Part shown: piece by piece, positions 42,096-50,772 of the stretch
Numbering within the stretch: position 1 is the stretch's first letter
Layout of the letters: each line of letters begins with the position of its first letter
DNA from: Novosphingobium olei
GTDB lineage: Bacteria > Pseudomonadota > Alphaproteobacteria > Sphingomonadales > Sphingomonadaceae
Length of the DNA: 64,000 nucleotides
NCBI RefSeq assembly: GCF_012927405.1
Contig: NZ_JABBGM010000002.1
Location: 372,001-436,000, forward strand
Direction: 5' to 3'
Notes under the pieces: generated by a model
Database searches by the model: none
What the model was told of the DNA's origin: nothing
The model's input: only the letters and a program-made list of their open reading frames with translations
Position numbers and translations under genes: made by a program

Positions 42096-43507
42096 TGCGT
42101 CACAAGGAAGCGATGAACCATCGTCTCATCGATCGTCGCCTCCTCAAGAGCGCCGCGCTGCTTTGCAGCGCGGCGTTTCTTGTTGCCCCGGGGCTGTCTC
42201 TCGCGCGTCCCGTCCTGATGATCTCGATCGACGGGCTGCGTCCCGGCGATGTGCTCGAAGCGGACAAGCGCGGGCTCAAGGTGCCCAACCTTCGCCGCAT
42301 GGTGAAGGAAGGCGTTTCGGCCACGGGCGTCACCGGCGTGCTGCCGACGCTGACCTATCCCAGCCACACCACGCTGATCACCGGCGTCGCCCCGGCGCGC
42401 CATGGCATCGTCAGCAACACCACGTTCGATCCCAGGCAGATCAACTATGGCGGCTGGTACTGGTATGCGCAGGACCAGAAGGCGCGCACGCTGTGGGACG
42501 CGGCACGCGATGCCGGGCTGACCACCGCCAACGTGCACTGGCCAGTGAGCGTCGCGGCGAAGTCGTTGACGTGGAACCTGCCGCAGATCTGGCGCTCGGG
42601 CCACGAGGATGACGCCAAGCTGGTCAAGGCGCTCTCGACCGAGGGCCTGGTGGATGAACTCGAACACGATTGCGCCGGTCCTTATGCCCAGGGCATCGAC
42701 GAATCCGCCGATGGCGATGAAAACCGGGCACGGTTCGCCGCCGCGCTGATCGCCCGGCACAAGCCCGGCTTCGTCACCGTCTACCTTGCCGGGCTGGACC
42801 ACCAGGAACACGCCACGGGTCCCGGCTCGCCAGAGGCGAATGCCGTGCTCGAACGGCTGGATGCGCTGGTGGGACGACTGCGCGATGCCGAACTCGCCGC
42901 GCATCCCGACGCCGCCATCGCGCTGGTCAGCGACCACGGCTTCGCCGCCACCGATACCGAGGTGAACTTTTTCCGGGCCTTCATCGATGCCGGGCTGATC
43001 ACCCTCGATGCCGATGGCAAGGTCACCGGATGGGAAGCGATGCCGTGGAGCTCGGGCGGCTCGGTCGCCATCGTGCTGGCGCGGCGTGACGATGCGGGGC
43101 TGAAGGACAAGGTGCGGGCGCAAGTCGCCAAGCTCGCCGCCGATCCGCAGGCGCGCATCGCGACGGTGATCGAGCGGTCGGCGATCGCAGCGGCAGGCGG
43201 CAATCCGCAGGCAGACTTCTATCTCGATTTGCGCCCCGGCGCCGTTGCCTCGCCCTTTGCAGGCGCTTCTGCACCCTTCGTCCGGCCCGCCCGGGTCAAG
43301 GGCATGCACGGCTACTTCCCCGGCCTTGCCGACATGCGATCGACGTTCCTGCTGACGGGCACGGGTATTGCGGGCGGTGGCAGCCTTGGCGAAGTGGACA
43401 TGCGCGCAATCGCGCCGACTCTGGCGCAGCTGATGGGTGCAAGCCTTCCCGATGCGCAATCCCGGTCACTCGACTTAAGTAAAATCGCTGTCAAAAACAT
43501 GAAATGA
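42095..43507 (+). CDS. Exported nucleotide pyrophosphatase/phosphodiesterase family enzyme
   Basis: A 470-residue protein of the alkaline phosphatase superfamily with a signal peptide at residues 1-37 (ends L-S-L-A). Metal and catalytic residues are visible: Asp46 in S-I-D-G, the nucleophile Thr87 in P-T-L-T-Y-P-S-H, Asp and His in L-A-G-L-D-H-Q-E-H, Asp-His in V-S-D-H-G-F, and the last His in K-G-M-H-G-Y. This two-zinc set fits an NPP enzyme that cleaves phosphodiester or pyrophosphate bonds in the periplasm. It overlaps the TonB receptor gene by one base. Confidence 0.93.
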   Translation: MRHKEAMNHRLIDRRLLKSAALLCSAAFLVAPGLSLARPVLMISIDGLRPGDVLEADKRGLKVPNLRRMVKEGVSATGVTGVLPTLTYPSHTTLITGVAPARHGIVSNTTFDPRQINYGGWYWYAQDQKARTLWDAARDAGLTTANVHWPVSVAAKSLTWNLPQIWRSGHEDDAKLVKALSTEGLVDELEHDCAGPYAQGIDESADGDENRARFAAALIARHKPGFVTVYLAGLDHQEHATGPGSPEANAVLERLDALVGRLRDAELAAHPDAAIALVSDHGFAATDTEVNFFRAFIDAGLITLDADGKVTGWEAMPWSSGGSVAIVLARRDDAGLKDKVRAQVAKLAADPQARIATVIERSAIAAAGGNPQADFYLDLRPGAVASPFAGASAPFVRPARVKGMHGYFPGLADMRSTFLLTGTGIAGGGSLGEVDMRAIAPTLAQLMGASLPDAQSRSLDLSKIAVKNMK

Positions 43508-43530
43508 AATTGTCATAATTGAAATCGTTC

Positions 43531-43567
43531 CGGCGGGGTTCCGAAATTTTTTATCGGAATTCCGCCG
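43531..43567 (+). terminator. Stem-loop after the phosphodiesterase gene
   Basis: Positions 43531-43543 pair with 43555-43567 (13 bp including two G-U pairs) with an A/T-rich loop of 11 nt containing TTTTTT. The T-run is inside the loop rather than after the stem, so termination is uncertain; it may instead stabilise the message. Confidence 0.45.
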
Positions 43568-43668
43568 TAGTACGTTGAATCGTCACGGGACGGTCAACAG
43601 TCGGCAAAGAATGCTGCGATTTTCTTCGCCGTATGTAACACAACTGTCTTTGGCTGCGCCTAGTTGGG

Positions 43669-43706
43669 CCTCACCCGAGGGGGGAATTAACTCCTCGCAA
43701 GTGAGG
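43669..43706 (+). promoter_or_regulatory. Nested hairpin covering the ribosome-binding site of the second TonB receptor
   Basis: The outer stem pairs CCTCAC (43669-43674) with GTGAGG (43701-43706); the inner stem pairs 43676-43682 with 43691-43697 around GGAATTAA. The GAGGGA ribosome-binding site at 43703-43708 is mostly inside the outer stem, 4 nt before the ATG. This is the arrangement of a translational switch, for example one responding to temperature, a small RNA or a protein. Confidence 0.5.
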
Positions 43707-43711
43707 GAACC

Positions 43712-46312
43712 ATGACTTTCAATCACCAGATTCGCGCCGGCCTGCTGGTTGGAGCGGGCGCCATCGCGCTCGCCGCCAGCCCCGCATTCGCCCAGTCCTC
43801 GATCTCCGTCGCGCCCGCCGATGAACAGGCTGCCGACGTTTCGGGTGGTACGGGCAGCAACTCGGGCCTGACCGAAATCGTCGTCACCGCGACCAAGCGT
43901 GAAACCAACCTCCAGAAGACCCCGATCTCGATCTCGGTCATGGGCGCCGAAACGATCAAGGAACGCAAGGTCCAGAGCCTGCTCGACCTGGCCGACGGCG
44001 GCGTGCCGTCGCTGCGCGTGGCGACCTTCGAAGCCCGCCAGTCGGCGCTGACCATCGGCATCCGCGGCATCGTTCCGCTCGACGCCAACCAGCCCGCCCG
44101 CGAACAGGGCGTCGGTGTCTACATCGACGGCGTGTACCTCGGTCGCCAGCACGGCCTCAACACCGGCCTGTTCGACATCGAGCGCGTCGAAGTGCTCAAG
44201 GGGCCGCAGGGCACCCTGTTCGGCCGCAACACCGAAGGCGGCGCGCTGTCGCTTGTCTCGAAGACGCCGACCGGCGAATTCGGTGGCAGCATCGATGGCG
44301 GCGTGGGCAACATCGGTTCGCGCAACGCCGCGCTGCACCTGAACCTGCCCAAGTTTGCCGGCTTCTCGATCAAGCTCGACGGCGTGTACCAGCACCAGGA
44401 CGCGATCACGAAGAACCCGCTCGCCGACCAGGCTGGCTGGGGCTACTTCAACCGCAAGGGCTTCCGCGCCGCCGTGCGCTGGCAGCCGGTTGACGGCGTG
44501 ACCAACGATTTCTCGTATGACGTTGCCCGCGACGAGAACACCCCGTTCTACAGCCAGCTTCTGAACTACAACCCGAACAACTGCCTGAGCGGCGGCACCA
44601 ACAGGGCGCCGATCGCCATTCCCAGCGGCAGCACCTGCGTGACGCCGGGCACCGCCTTCACCGGCACGCAGGGCACGATCAAGCCGCTGGCTCCCGGGAT
44701 CGTGGTCAATGGCAACAGCCTGATGCGCACGGCCGACATCGGCGTTCCCCAGCGCAACAGCGTGGACAAGACCCACGGCTTCACCAACGTGCTGAAGTGG
44801 AAGGTCTCGCCCGAAGTCGAACTGCGCTCGATTACCGCATGGCGCGGCGTCGACGTGCAGCAGTGGGATAACTCGGGCGGCGCGCACCGCGTGCCGGTCA
44901 TCAACTACACCACGGCCTGCACCGCCGCTGCTCCCTGCGCGTTCAGCCGCTACAGCCTGGCCGACCTGCGCCAGCGTCAGTTCAGCCAGGAATTCCAGGC
45001 TGTCGGCACCGTGGGTTCGGTCGATTACGTCGCCGGTCTGTACTACTTCAACGAACACGTCAGCGACGACGCGGCGACGCCGAACTCGATGGGCGTGGTC
45101 TATGTTTCGCCGACCGAAGCCAAGTATGTGACCATTCCGTTCTGCACCGGCAGCACACCCGCCTTCGTGGGCAAGGCTGTCAACGGCTGCTCGATCGACC
45201 GCGCCTCGCAGGTCACGTCGAAGAGCTACGCGGTCTACGGCCAGGCCACCTGGAACGCCACCGAAGCGCTGCACATCACGCTTGGCGGCCGCTACACCTG
45301 GGACGAAAAGCAGGGCGATCTGACCTGGTCGCGCAACATCAACTACGCCGTGAATACCGCTGCGGCGACGGCAAACGGCTACAACCGCCTCGACAAGAAG
45401 TGGCGCCGTTTCAACCCGATGGCGACGGTTGCCTATGACTTCAACGACGATGTCCACGGCTACGTCAAGTATTCGACCGGTTACCGCGCCGGCGGTGCCA
45501 GCTCGCGCACCTCGAACTACCAGGCGTTCAACCCGGAAGACGTGAAGAACTACGAAGTCGGCCTGAAGGCTGACCTGTTCAACCGTCACGCCCGCATCAA
45601 CCTTGCCGCCTACATGATGGACCGCAAGGGCAGCCAGGTCGACCTTTCGACCATCCAGCCGACGGCGACGGGCAACTTCAACAACCTCGTCACCTTCAAT
45701 GCCCCCGGCACCACCAAGATCCGCGGCATCGAGGCGGACTTGACGATCAAGCCGACCGAAGGCCTGAAGATCGACCTGTCCTATGCCTATACCTACACCG
45801 ACATCCCCGCGGTGCCGGTGACGTATCGGGAATTCACTTCGGCCGGCGTTGCCACCGGCAACAGCACCACGGTGCTGCAGAAGTTCTACATCGTCTACAC
45901 CCCGCGCAACGCCGCGAGCGCCGCGATCGACTACGAGTTCCCGCAGATCCTCGGCGGTGCCCGTCCGAAGTTCCACATCGATGCGAACTATTCGCAGGCG
46001 ACGCAGAGCTTCGACCAGTTCGCGACGAAGGCCGATGCCAGCTTCATCGTCAACGCGCGCCTTTCGCTGCTCGACATCGGTCTTGGCGGCAACGCCAACA
46101 AGATGAACATCGGCGTGTGGAGCCGTAACCTGTTCAACAACCAGCTGGTCTATCGCCGCGACCCGTCGAACAGCCTGCCCGCCGTTCAGTCGACCGCAGC
46201 CAGCGGCGTGCCGAACGTTGTGGTGATCGGCAACAACGGCAACATCCTGGGTGACTACGGCAACTTCAACATGCCGCGCACCTTCGGCATCGACGCTTCG
46301 ATCAAGTTCTGA
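43712..46312 (+). CDS. TonB-dependent outer-membrane receptor
   Basis: An 866-residue outer-membrane transporter of the large sphingomonad type. Signal peptide 1-27 (ends A-F-A-Q). The TonB box is seen in L-T-E-I-V-V-T-A-T-K-R. Plug motifs are I-G-I-R-G-I-V-P, Y-I-D-G-V-Y-L-G-R and L-K-G-P-Q-G-T-L-F-G-R-N-T. The barrel ends D-A-S-I-K-F with the expected terminal phenylalanine. It is transcribed alone, with a structured leader and a strong terminator. The substrate is unknown; its place after the phosphodiesterase may be coincidental. Confidence 0.95.
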   Translation: MTFNHQIRAGLLVGAGAIALAASPAFAQSSISVAPADEQAADVSGGTGSNSGLTEIVVTATKRETNLQKTPISISVMGAETIKERKVQSLLDLADGGVPSLRVATFEARQSALTIGIRGIVPLDANQPAREQGVGVYIDGVYLGRQHGLNTGLFDIERVEVLKGPQGTLFGRNTEGGALSLVSKTPTGEFGGSIDGGVGNIGSRNAALHLNLPKFAGFSIKLDGVYQHQDAITKNPLADQAGWGYFNRKGFRAAVRWQPVDGVTNDFSYDVARDENTPFYSQLLNYNPNNCLSGGTNRAPIAIPSGSTCVTPGTAFTGTQGTIKPLAPGIVVNGNSLMRTADIGVPQRNSVDKTHGFTNVLKWKVSPEVELRSITAWRGVDVQQWDNSGGAHRVPVINYTTACTAAAPCAFSRYSLADLRQRQFSQEFQAVGTVGSVDYVAGLYYFNEHVSDDAATPNSMGVVYVSPTEAKYVTIPFCTGSTPAFVGKAVNGCSIDRASQVTSKSYAVYGQATWNATEALHITLGGRYTWDEKQGDLTWSRNINYAVNTAAATANGYNRLDKKWRRFNPMATVAYDFNDDVHGYVKYSTGYRAGGASSRTSNYQAFNPEDVKNYEVGLKADLFNRHARINLAAYMMDRKGSQVDLSTIQPTATGNFNNLVTFNAPGTTKIRGIEADLTIKPTEGLKIDLSYAYTYTDIPAVPVTYREFTSAGVATGNSTTVLQKFYIVYTPRNAASAAIDYEFPQILGGARPKFHIDANYSQATQSFDQFATKADASFIVNARLSLLDIGLGGNANKMNIGVWSRNLFNNQLVYRRDPSNSLPAVQSTAASGVPNVVVIGNNGNILGDYGNFNMPRTFGIDASIKF

Positions 46313-46371
46313 TCGAAAGGCCCGGCCGGCTCACCGGCTGTCCGGGCCCACCAAGTTCCACCCTGAGACTG

Positions 46372-46404
46372 GCGGCGGCAGGAGCGATCCTGTCGCCGCT
46401 TTTT
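46372..46404 (+). terminator. Intrinsic terminator after the TonB receptor gene
   Basis: A 12-bp stem (46372-46383 with 46388-46399, one G-U pair) closed by a GCGA tetraloop and followed by TTTTT (46400-46404). A textbook intrinsic terminator. Confidence 0.9.
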
Positions 46405-46641
46405 CGTGATGAAGGGGTGCCCAAGTTGACAAAGTTGACAGACTTCTAAAGCAAAACTGCATTTTCCGGCCGGTGGCGCGCGCTGGCCGCGCAAGTGATT
46501 GATTGACTTGGCTTCAAGGAGCGGGGCGCGCAGATTTAGCGCCGGTCCGGGTTGTAGGACAGTCTTCCCGGGATCAGGACATTGCAAGTTGCGTATGCAA
46601 CAGGGTATCTGCTCTTGGGTCGAGGTGGCGGCTGAGGGGGC

Positions 46642-46679
46642 AAGAACGGTGCTTCGACAAGCTCAGCACGGGCGGGTTG
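46642..46679 (+). repeat. REP-like unit, direct copy 1
   Basis: Contains TTCGACAAGCTCAG at 46653-46666 inside a longer block (ends CACGGGCGGGT) that recurs almost unchanged at 46830-46867. The same core occurs at 10,457. Confidence 0.75.
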
Positions 46680-46829
46680 GGGGAGTCCGCGGAGGGTCGC
46701 GAAAGCCTTCGACCAAACGCTTGGGCGTCCGAACTGGCGCGCACCCTTCCGCCGCGCCCGTCCGTCCGCCCTGAGCTCGTCGATTGGCTGCCCTAGGCCT
46801 TGCGGCCTTGCGCCAGGGTTCCCAAGAAC

Positions 46830-46867
46830 AAGAGCGGTGCTTCGACAAGCTCAGCACGGGCGGGTGG
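46830..46867 (+). repeat. REP-like unit, direct copy 2
   Basis: A second near-identical copy of the block at 46642, with core at 46841-46854. Between the two copies, 46771-46784 is a degenerate reverse-complement unit, giving a head-to-tail-to-head arrangement like a BIME. Confidence 0.75.
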
Positions 46868-46904
46868 GATACTGATGTCGACCCAAGCCCCGCGTGGGTG
46901 CGGT

Positions 46905-48086
46905 TCAGGCAGCGCGCAGGCCCTGGCGGTGCTGGGCGATGATCTTTTCGTAGCTGGCGAACAGCTCGGCGAAGTGATCGTCCATGGTGCGCGGGGGGGG
47001 CAGGTCGGCGCGGGGACCAGCGAGGCCCGCAAGCCGCTGGGTGGCGTAATCGACCACCGCATCGGCGGCGGCGGCGGCATCGGCGCTTTCGTAGATGAAC
47101 CCGCCGGAGGTGCGCGCCTGGTCGGCGGCCCCGCCTTCGTCGGGCGCGATCAGTGGCAGCCCGCTGGCGCGCGCTTCGGCAGCGACCATGCAGAAGGTTT
47201 CGGCCTCGCAACCGTGGATCAGGGCATCGGCGCTGGCCATGACGCGGGCGAGTTCGGACCGCTCGGTGATCGGGGCGAGGATGCGGATGTGCGGGTTTTC
47301 GCCGATCTTGCGCTCGATCGCCTTGCGATCGCGCCCTTGTCCGGCGAGCACCATGCCGACCGGGGTGCGGGTGCCAGCCGCCGTTACCGCTTCAACCAGC
47401 ATCGGCCAGCGCTTTTCAGGCGCGAAGCGGCCGACACCGAGCAGCAGCGTGGCTTCGGGAGGCAGGTCGGCCATCGCGAGCATGCCGGCGCGCAAGCCTT
47501 CATCGCGCAGCGTGGGCGAAAACACGCCGGGATCGACGCCCATCGGATTGGTGACGACGCGGGTGAGGCCCCCGGCCGTTAGCCGGTCGCTCAACCCCTG
47601 GCTGGCGCTGACGATCATGTCGTAGCGGGTGTCGAGCCGGAGCAGGTGCTGCCAGTAGCGATCGAACAGAGTGTCGATTGTGGGGCGCGTGGCGATCGGA
47701 TCGAGCCAGCGGTAGGCATAGGCCGACAGGGGATCGGCATGCATGATCAGCGCGCGTGGCGCGGCGCCGGGCCAATCGGCGATGACCGAAGCGCTGCGCC
47801 AGGGCGAGGAGGCTTCGATGAAATCGGGCTGTTCGCGATCGAGCGCGGCATAGAGCCCGGGAATGTCGGAGAAGTAGCGATAGTTGAAATCGAGCGGGAA
47901 CAGCGTGGATTTCAGCCAGACGATCCGCGCGTTGGGGCCGCGATGTTCGACATGATCGCGGCTGCCGGGCGCGATGACGACGACTTCGTGCCCCATGGCC
48001 GCACCGGCCTTGAGCTTGCGATCCACGTACGTGCGCACGCCGCCGCCCTTGGGCGCATAGAACGCGCAGACATCGACAAGTTTCAT
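46905..48086 (-). CDS. GT4 family glycosyltransferase
   Basis: A 393-residue GT-B enzyme and the last gene of the five-gene cluster. The N-terminal domain begins V-D-V-C-A-F-Y-A-P-K-G-G-G-V-R-T-Y, the acceptor-side glycine loop. The C-terminal donor domain has L-G-V-G-R-F-A-P-E-K-R-W and the E-x7-E region A-E-T-F-C-M-V-A-A-E-A-R. It lies 9 nt after the DUF2141 gene. No membrane segments, so it probably works at the inner face of the inner membrane. Sugar donor unknown. Confidence 0.9.
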   Translation of the reverse strand: MKLVDVCAFYAPKGGGVRTYVDRKLKAGAAMGHEVVVIAPGSRDHVEHRGPNARIVWLKSTLFPLDFNYRYFSDIPGLYAALDREQPDFIEASSPWRSASVIADWPGAAPRALIMHADPLSAYAYRWLDPIATRPTIDTLFDRYWQHLLRLDTRYDMIVSASQGLSDRLTAGGLTRVVTNPMGVDPGVFSPTLRDEGLRAGMLAMADLPPEATLLLGVGRFAPEKRWPMLVEAVTAAGTRTPVGMVLAGQGRDRKAIERKIGENPHIRILAPITERSELARVMASADALIHGCEAETFCMVAAEARASGLPLIAPDEGGAADQARTSGGFIYESADAAAAADAVVDYATQRLAGLAGPRADLPPPRTMDDHFAELFASYEKIIAQHRQGLRAA

Positions 48087-48095
48087 AGAGCTGGC

Positions 48096-48653
48096 TCAGC
48101 TCCTCGTGATCGGTCCCACCGATGCGAGGCCGTTACGGTAATTCAGCACGATGCGCAACGGGGTGGGGCCGTTGCCGGCCTGCGCGGCCACGCTGCGGGC
48201 CTTGGGCTTGGACCAGCCGAGCTTCGGGTTGCCCGAAAAGCCGATGCCATCGCGCGTCCAGTTGAACTTGCGGTTGCCATCGCGATCGTGAAGCAGCGTC
48301 ACCGCGTAGGTGCCGGGGCCGGGCAGGCGCACGCACAGGCGCGGCACGGCGGCGGACGGGGTAGCGACTTCGACGCGGCGGAACGTCTTGCCCGCCATGA
48401 TCAGCACGTTGTCATCGGCCAGGAAGTCGTTGTCGTTGTCGGGATAGACTTCGAGCTTGAGGCTGCCGGTGTGATCCTTGAGGCCGACGACTTCGACCAT
48501 GAACGAGGGCCCGCTTTCGCCCGGGCGGCACTGGCCTTCTGCCTTGCCCAGATCCGGCGTCGAGCGCAGCGGACCGTTGCCGAGCAGGAGCGGCGCGGCG
48601 GCTGCTGCCAGCAGCGCGGGGGCGGCGGCGAGGAAGAGCGGGCGGATGGTCAT
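48096..48653 (-). CDS. Exported DUF2141 protein
   Basis: A 185-residue protein with a signal peptide (about residues 1-20, alanine and leucine-rich). The DUF2141 beta-sandwich is marked by G-S-L-K-L-E-V-Y-P-D-N-D-N-D-F-L and V-T-L-L-H-D-R-D-G-N-R-K-F-N, then G-I-G-F-S-G-N-P. The function of the family is unknown. It overlaps the flippase-like gene by 4 nt and sits within the glycosyltransferase cluster, so it probably acts in the periplasm on that pathway. Confidence 0.88.
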   Translation of the reverse strand: MTIRPLFLAAAPALLAAAAAPLLLGNGPLRSTPDLGKAEGQCRPGESGPSFMVEVVGLKDHTGSLKLEVYPDNDNDFLADDNVLIMAGKTFRRVEVATPSAAVPRLCVRLPGPGTYAVTLLHDRDGNRKFNWTRDGIGFSGNPKLGWSKPKARSVAAQAGNGPTPLRIVLNYRNGLASVGPITRS

Positions 48654-49567
48654 GCGGTTCGTTCCCTTGCGGCGAGATCGATCAGCAGCAGGACGATGAA
48701 GATCGCCACGTGCATCGATATCGTCAGCATCGAAAGCATAGCGATCATGACTCCGGTCTTAACCTGCGCGCCCACGAGCAGCGCGGTGACCCCGGCAAAG
48801 GCGATATCCTTGTTGGGCAGGAAGGGCAGGCGCGAGAGCAGCAGGCGCACGGTGGAGAGCAGCAGCCAGGAACTGAGCGGCGCTTCGGGCAGGATCAGCG
48901 CCCAGGTGAGCGCGGTCAGCCCGGTCTTGAGCACGATGCGGCCGCAGTGCACGCCGAACACGAACCACAGATCGCGCGCAGGCAGGCTGAACAGGCCGTT
49001 GCGGAAGAACATGATCACCGCCGAGGTGGTGAGCACCAGACCCAGCGAGGCGGCCATGACATTGGCGCTGACGCCAAGGCCCAGCGTGCCGATCACCGGC
49101 CAGGTCAGCACCAGCATGATCACGGTCATGATATTGCCGGCAAGGGCGGAGAGGATGGCGACGTCCTTGACCGCTCCGAAGGGCGAGCCCTCCATCTTCA
49201 CGTGGCGGCGCGCCCAGTCGTAGAAGTAGACTTCACCGATGTAGCCGAGCAGCAGTTCGTTGCCGACCAGCTTCTTCAGCAGCGGCAGGATCCCGGTATA
49301 GGGGATCTGCCACAGCCGGCGGAAGATCATGAAATCGCCGAGCGGGCTGAGGAAATAGCTGATAAGGAACACCAGCCAGATCAACGGGTTGGTGGGGAGG
49401 ATCGACTGGACGATGCCCCAGTTGAGCTTGCGCAGCTCGATCAGCACCGCGATCAGGATCGCGGCGGAGATCGCAGGCCCCAGGTAGCCGCCCCATTTGC
49501 GGAGCAAAGACTGGGCGGGCTCGGCCGCAGCAGGCAGCGGCGGCTGGACGATCGAGGAGTCGGACAT
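48650..49567 (-). CDS. LPG-synthase-like / UPF0104 membrane protein (putative flippase)
   Basis: A 305-residue polytopic protein with about eight hydrophobic segments, similar to the flippase part of lysylphosphatidylglycerol synthetases (YbhN/AglD2 group). I-S-Y-F-L-S-P-L-G-D-F-M-I-F-R-R-L-W and L-G-Y-I-G-E-V-Y-F-Y-D-W-A are the most conserved-looking segments. There is no catalytic LPG-synthase domain. Between two GT4 genes it is a good candidate to move a glycolipid across the inner membrane, which is inference. Confidence 0.78.
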   Translation of the reverse strand: MSDSSIVQPPLPAAAEPAQSLLRKWGGYLGPAISAAILIAVLIELRKLNWGIVQSILPTNPLIWLVFLISYFLSPLGDFMIFRRLWQIPYTGILPLLKKLVGNELLLGYIGEVYFYDWARRHVKMEGSPFGAVKDVAILSALAGNIMTVIMLVLTWPVIGTLGLGVSANVMAASLGLVLTTSAVIMFFRNGLFSLPARDLWFVFGVHCGRIVLKTGLTALTWALILPEAPLSSWLLLSTVRLLLSRLPFLPNKDIAFAGVTALLVGAQVKTGVMIAMLSMLTISMHVAIFIVLLLIDLAARERTA

Positions 49568-49579
49568 CGAATCGGACCT

Positions 49580-50755
49580 TTAGCGGAACTGGAAGCGCGG
49601 TGCGCGCGAAAGCGCCGCCGATGGACCGAGGTCCTCCATCGCCCGCAGGTAGCGGTGGGCAGCTAAATCTACGGTGAACCGGCGGGCTTCGGCATGGGCG
49701 GCCTCCGCCTGGAACGGGTGGTCGAGCACGGTGTCCATCGCCTGGGCCAGCGCCTGCGGATCGCGCGGGGGTACCAGTGCGCCGAAGCGGCCATGGCCCA
49801 GCAGCGAGGCCATCGACACGCTGCAATCGGTGGCGACGACCGGGATTCCGGCAGCATAGGCCTGAAGCACGACGGTGGGCAGGCCTTCGTAATCGGACGA
49901 AAGCACCAGCGCATCCGCGCGGGCGAGTTCGTCGTCGAGCGGGAAGGTGTGGCCGGGCAGGTGAACCCGCTCGGCGATGCCGAGGCGCGCGGCGCGCGCT
50001 TCGAGCGCGGCGCGCTGCGGGCCTTCGCCGCAGATCGTCAGGCGGTCACCGGCGCGTGCGATGCGGGCGAAAGCGTCGAGCAGGCCGAGGAAATTCTTCT
50101 GTGGCGCCAGCCGGCCGATCGCGAGGAAGCGGCGGGCGGGGCCAACATGCGCCGGGCGGGGCAGGGCGGCGAGGTGTTCGAGCTCCGCATTGGACAGGGC
50201 GGGGTTGTCGATCACCGGCACCTTGTCGGGCGCGACGCCCATCATCTCGGTGATCTCCTGGGCCATGGCCGGCGCGATGGCGACGATGCGGTCGAGCCGG
50301 CGGCCCTGGATACGCAGCCACAGGCGATAGAACGGCATGGCGATGCGCGGCAGATCGGGGCGCATCAGGTCGTTGCTGATCTTGGCGACGATCGGCGGGC
50401 AGCGGCGGCCCAGCAGCAGCTTCATCGCGACCGAGACGACGGTGTAGGAATTGCCCGCGCAGAACAGCACGTCGGGACGGTGGCGGCGGATCGCACCGGG
50501 CAGGCTGGCGATCATCCACAGCGTTTCGAGCGGGCCGGTGATGCCCGCACGATCGAGCACTTCGTAGGCAAGGCCCGGCCATTCGGCCCGCATGGCGCCC
50601 TGTTCGCGGCCCATGACGAGGCGGGCGTCGGCGCCCAGTTCCACCCACGCGCTGTGCAGGCGCAGCGCGACGCGCTCGACCCCGCCGGGCTCGAAGCTGT
50701 GCAGGAACGTCAGCACGCGCAGACCGCGTGACGCCGGAAGTTCTTCGCGAGCCAT
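49580..50755 (-). CDS. GT4 family glycosyltransferase
   Basis: A 391-residue GT-B enzyme. L-H-S-F-E-P-G-G-V-E-R-V-A-L at the N-terminus is the acceptor-domain loop; the donor domain has A-I-G-R-L-A-P-Q-K-N-F and the E-x7-E region S-S-D-Y-E-G-L-P-T-V-V-L-Q-A. ATG 50755 is chosen because the frame upstream falls in the deacetylase gene. It lies 17 nt after the DUF2334 gene and 12 nt before the flippase-like gene. Acceptor unknown. Confidence 0.9.
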   Translation of the reverse strand: MAREELPASRGLRVLTFLHSFEPGGVERVALRLHSAWVELGADARLVMGREQGAMRAEWPGLAYEVLDRAGITGPLETLWMIASLPGAIRRHRPDVLFCAGNSYTVVSVAMKLLLGRRCPPIVAKISNDLMRPDLPRIAMPFYRLWLRIQGRRLDRIVAIAPAMAQEITEMMGVAPDKVPVIDNPALSNAELEHLAALPRPAHVGPARRFLAIGRLAPQKNFLGLLDAFARIARAGDRLTICGEGPQRAALEARAARLGIAERVHLPGHTFPLDDELARADALVLSSDYEGLPTVVLQAYAAGIPVVATDCSVSMASLLGHGRFGALVPPRDPQALAQAMDTVLDHPFQAEAAHAEARRFTVDLAAHRYLRAMEDLGPSAALSRAPRFQFR

Positions 50756-50772
50756 CGGTCCCCGTCCGCGCC

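Larger units (their letters stand above)
46313..46904. other. 592-nt gene-free stretch with terminator and repeats
   Basis: I find no credible gene here. Near the left end a GC-rich hairpin (46319-46325 with 46342-46348) is followed by the strong terminator at 46372-46404. The right half carries two direct copies of a REP-like unit and one degenerate inverted copy (46771-46784), which probably also serve the end of the minus-strand glycosyltransferase cluster. Confidence 0.7.

Noticed and set aside
43712..46312. Treating the second TonB receptor as part of the phosphodiesterase operon
   Set aside because: A 204-nt gap with a stem-loop and a separate structured leader lies between them, so a single unit is not supported.
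48650..49567. Calling the membrane protein a true lysylphosphatidylglycerol synthase
   Set aside because: Only the flippase-like membrane part is present; the C-terminal aminoacyl-transfer domain is missing.
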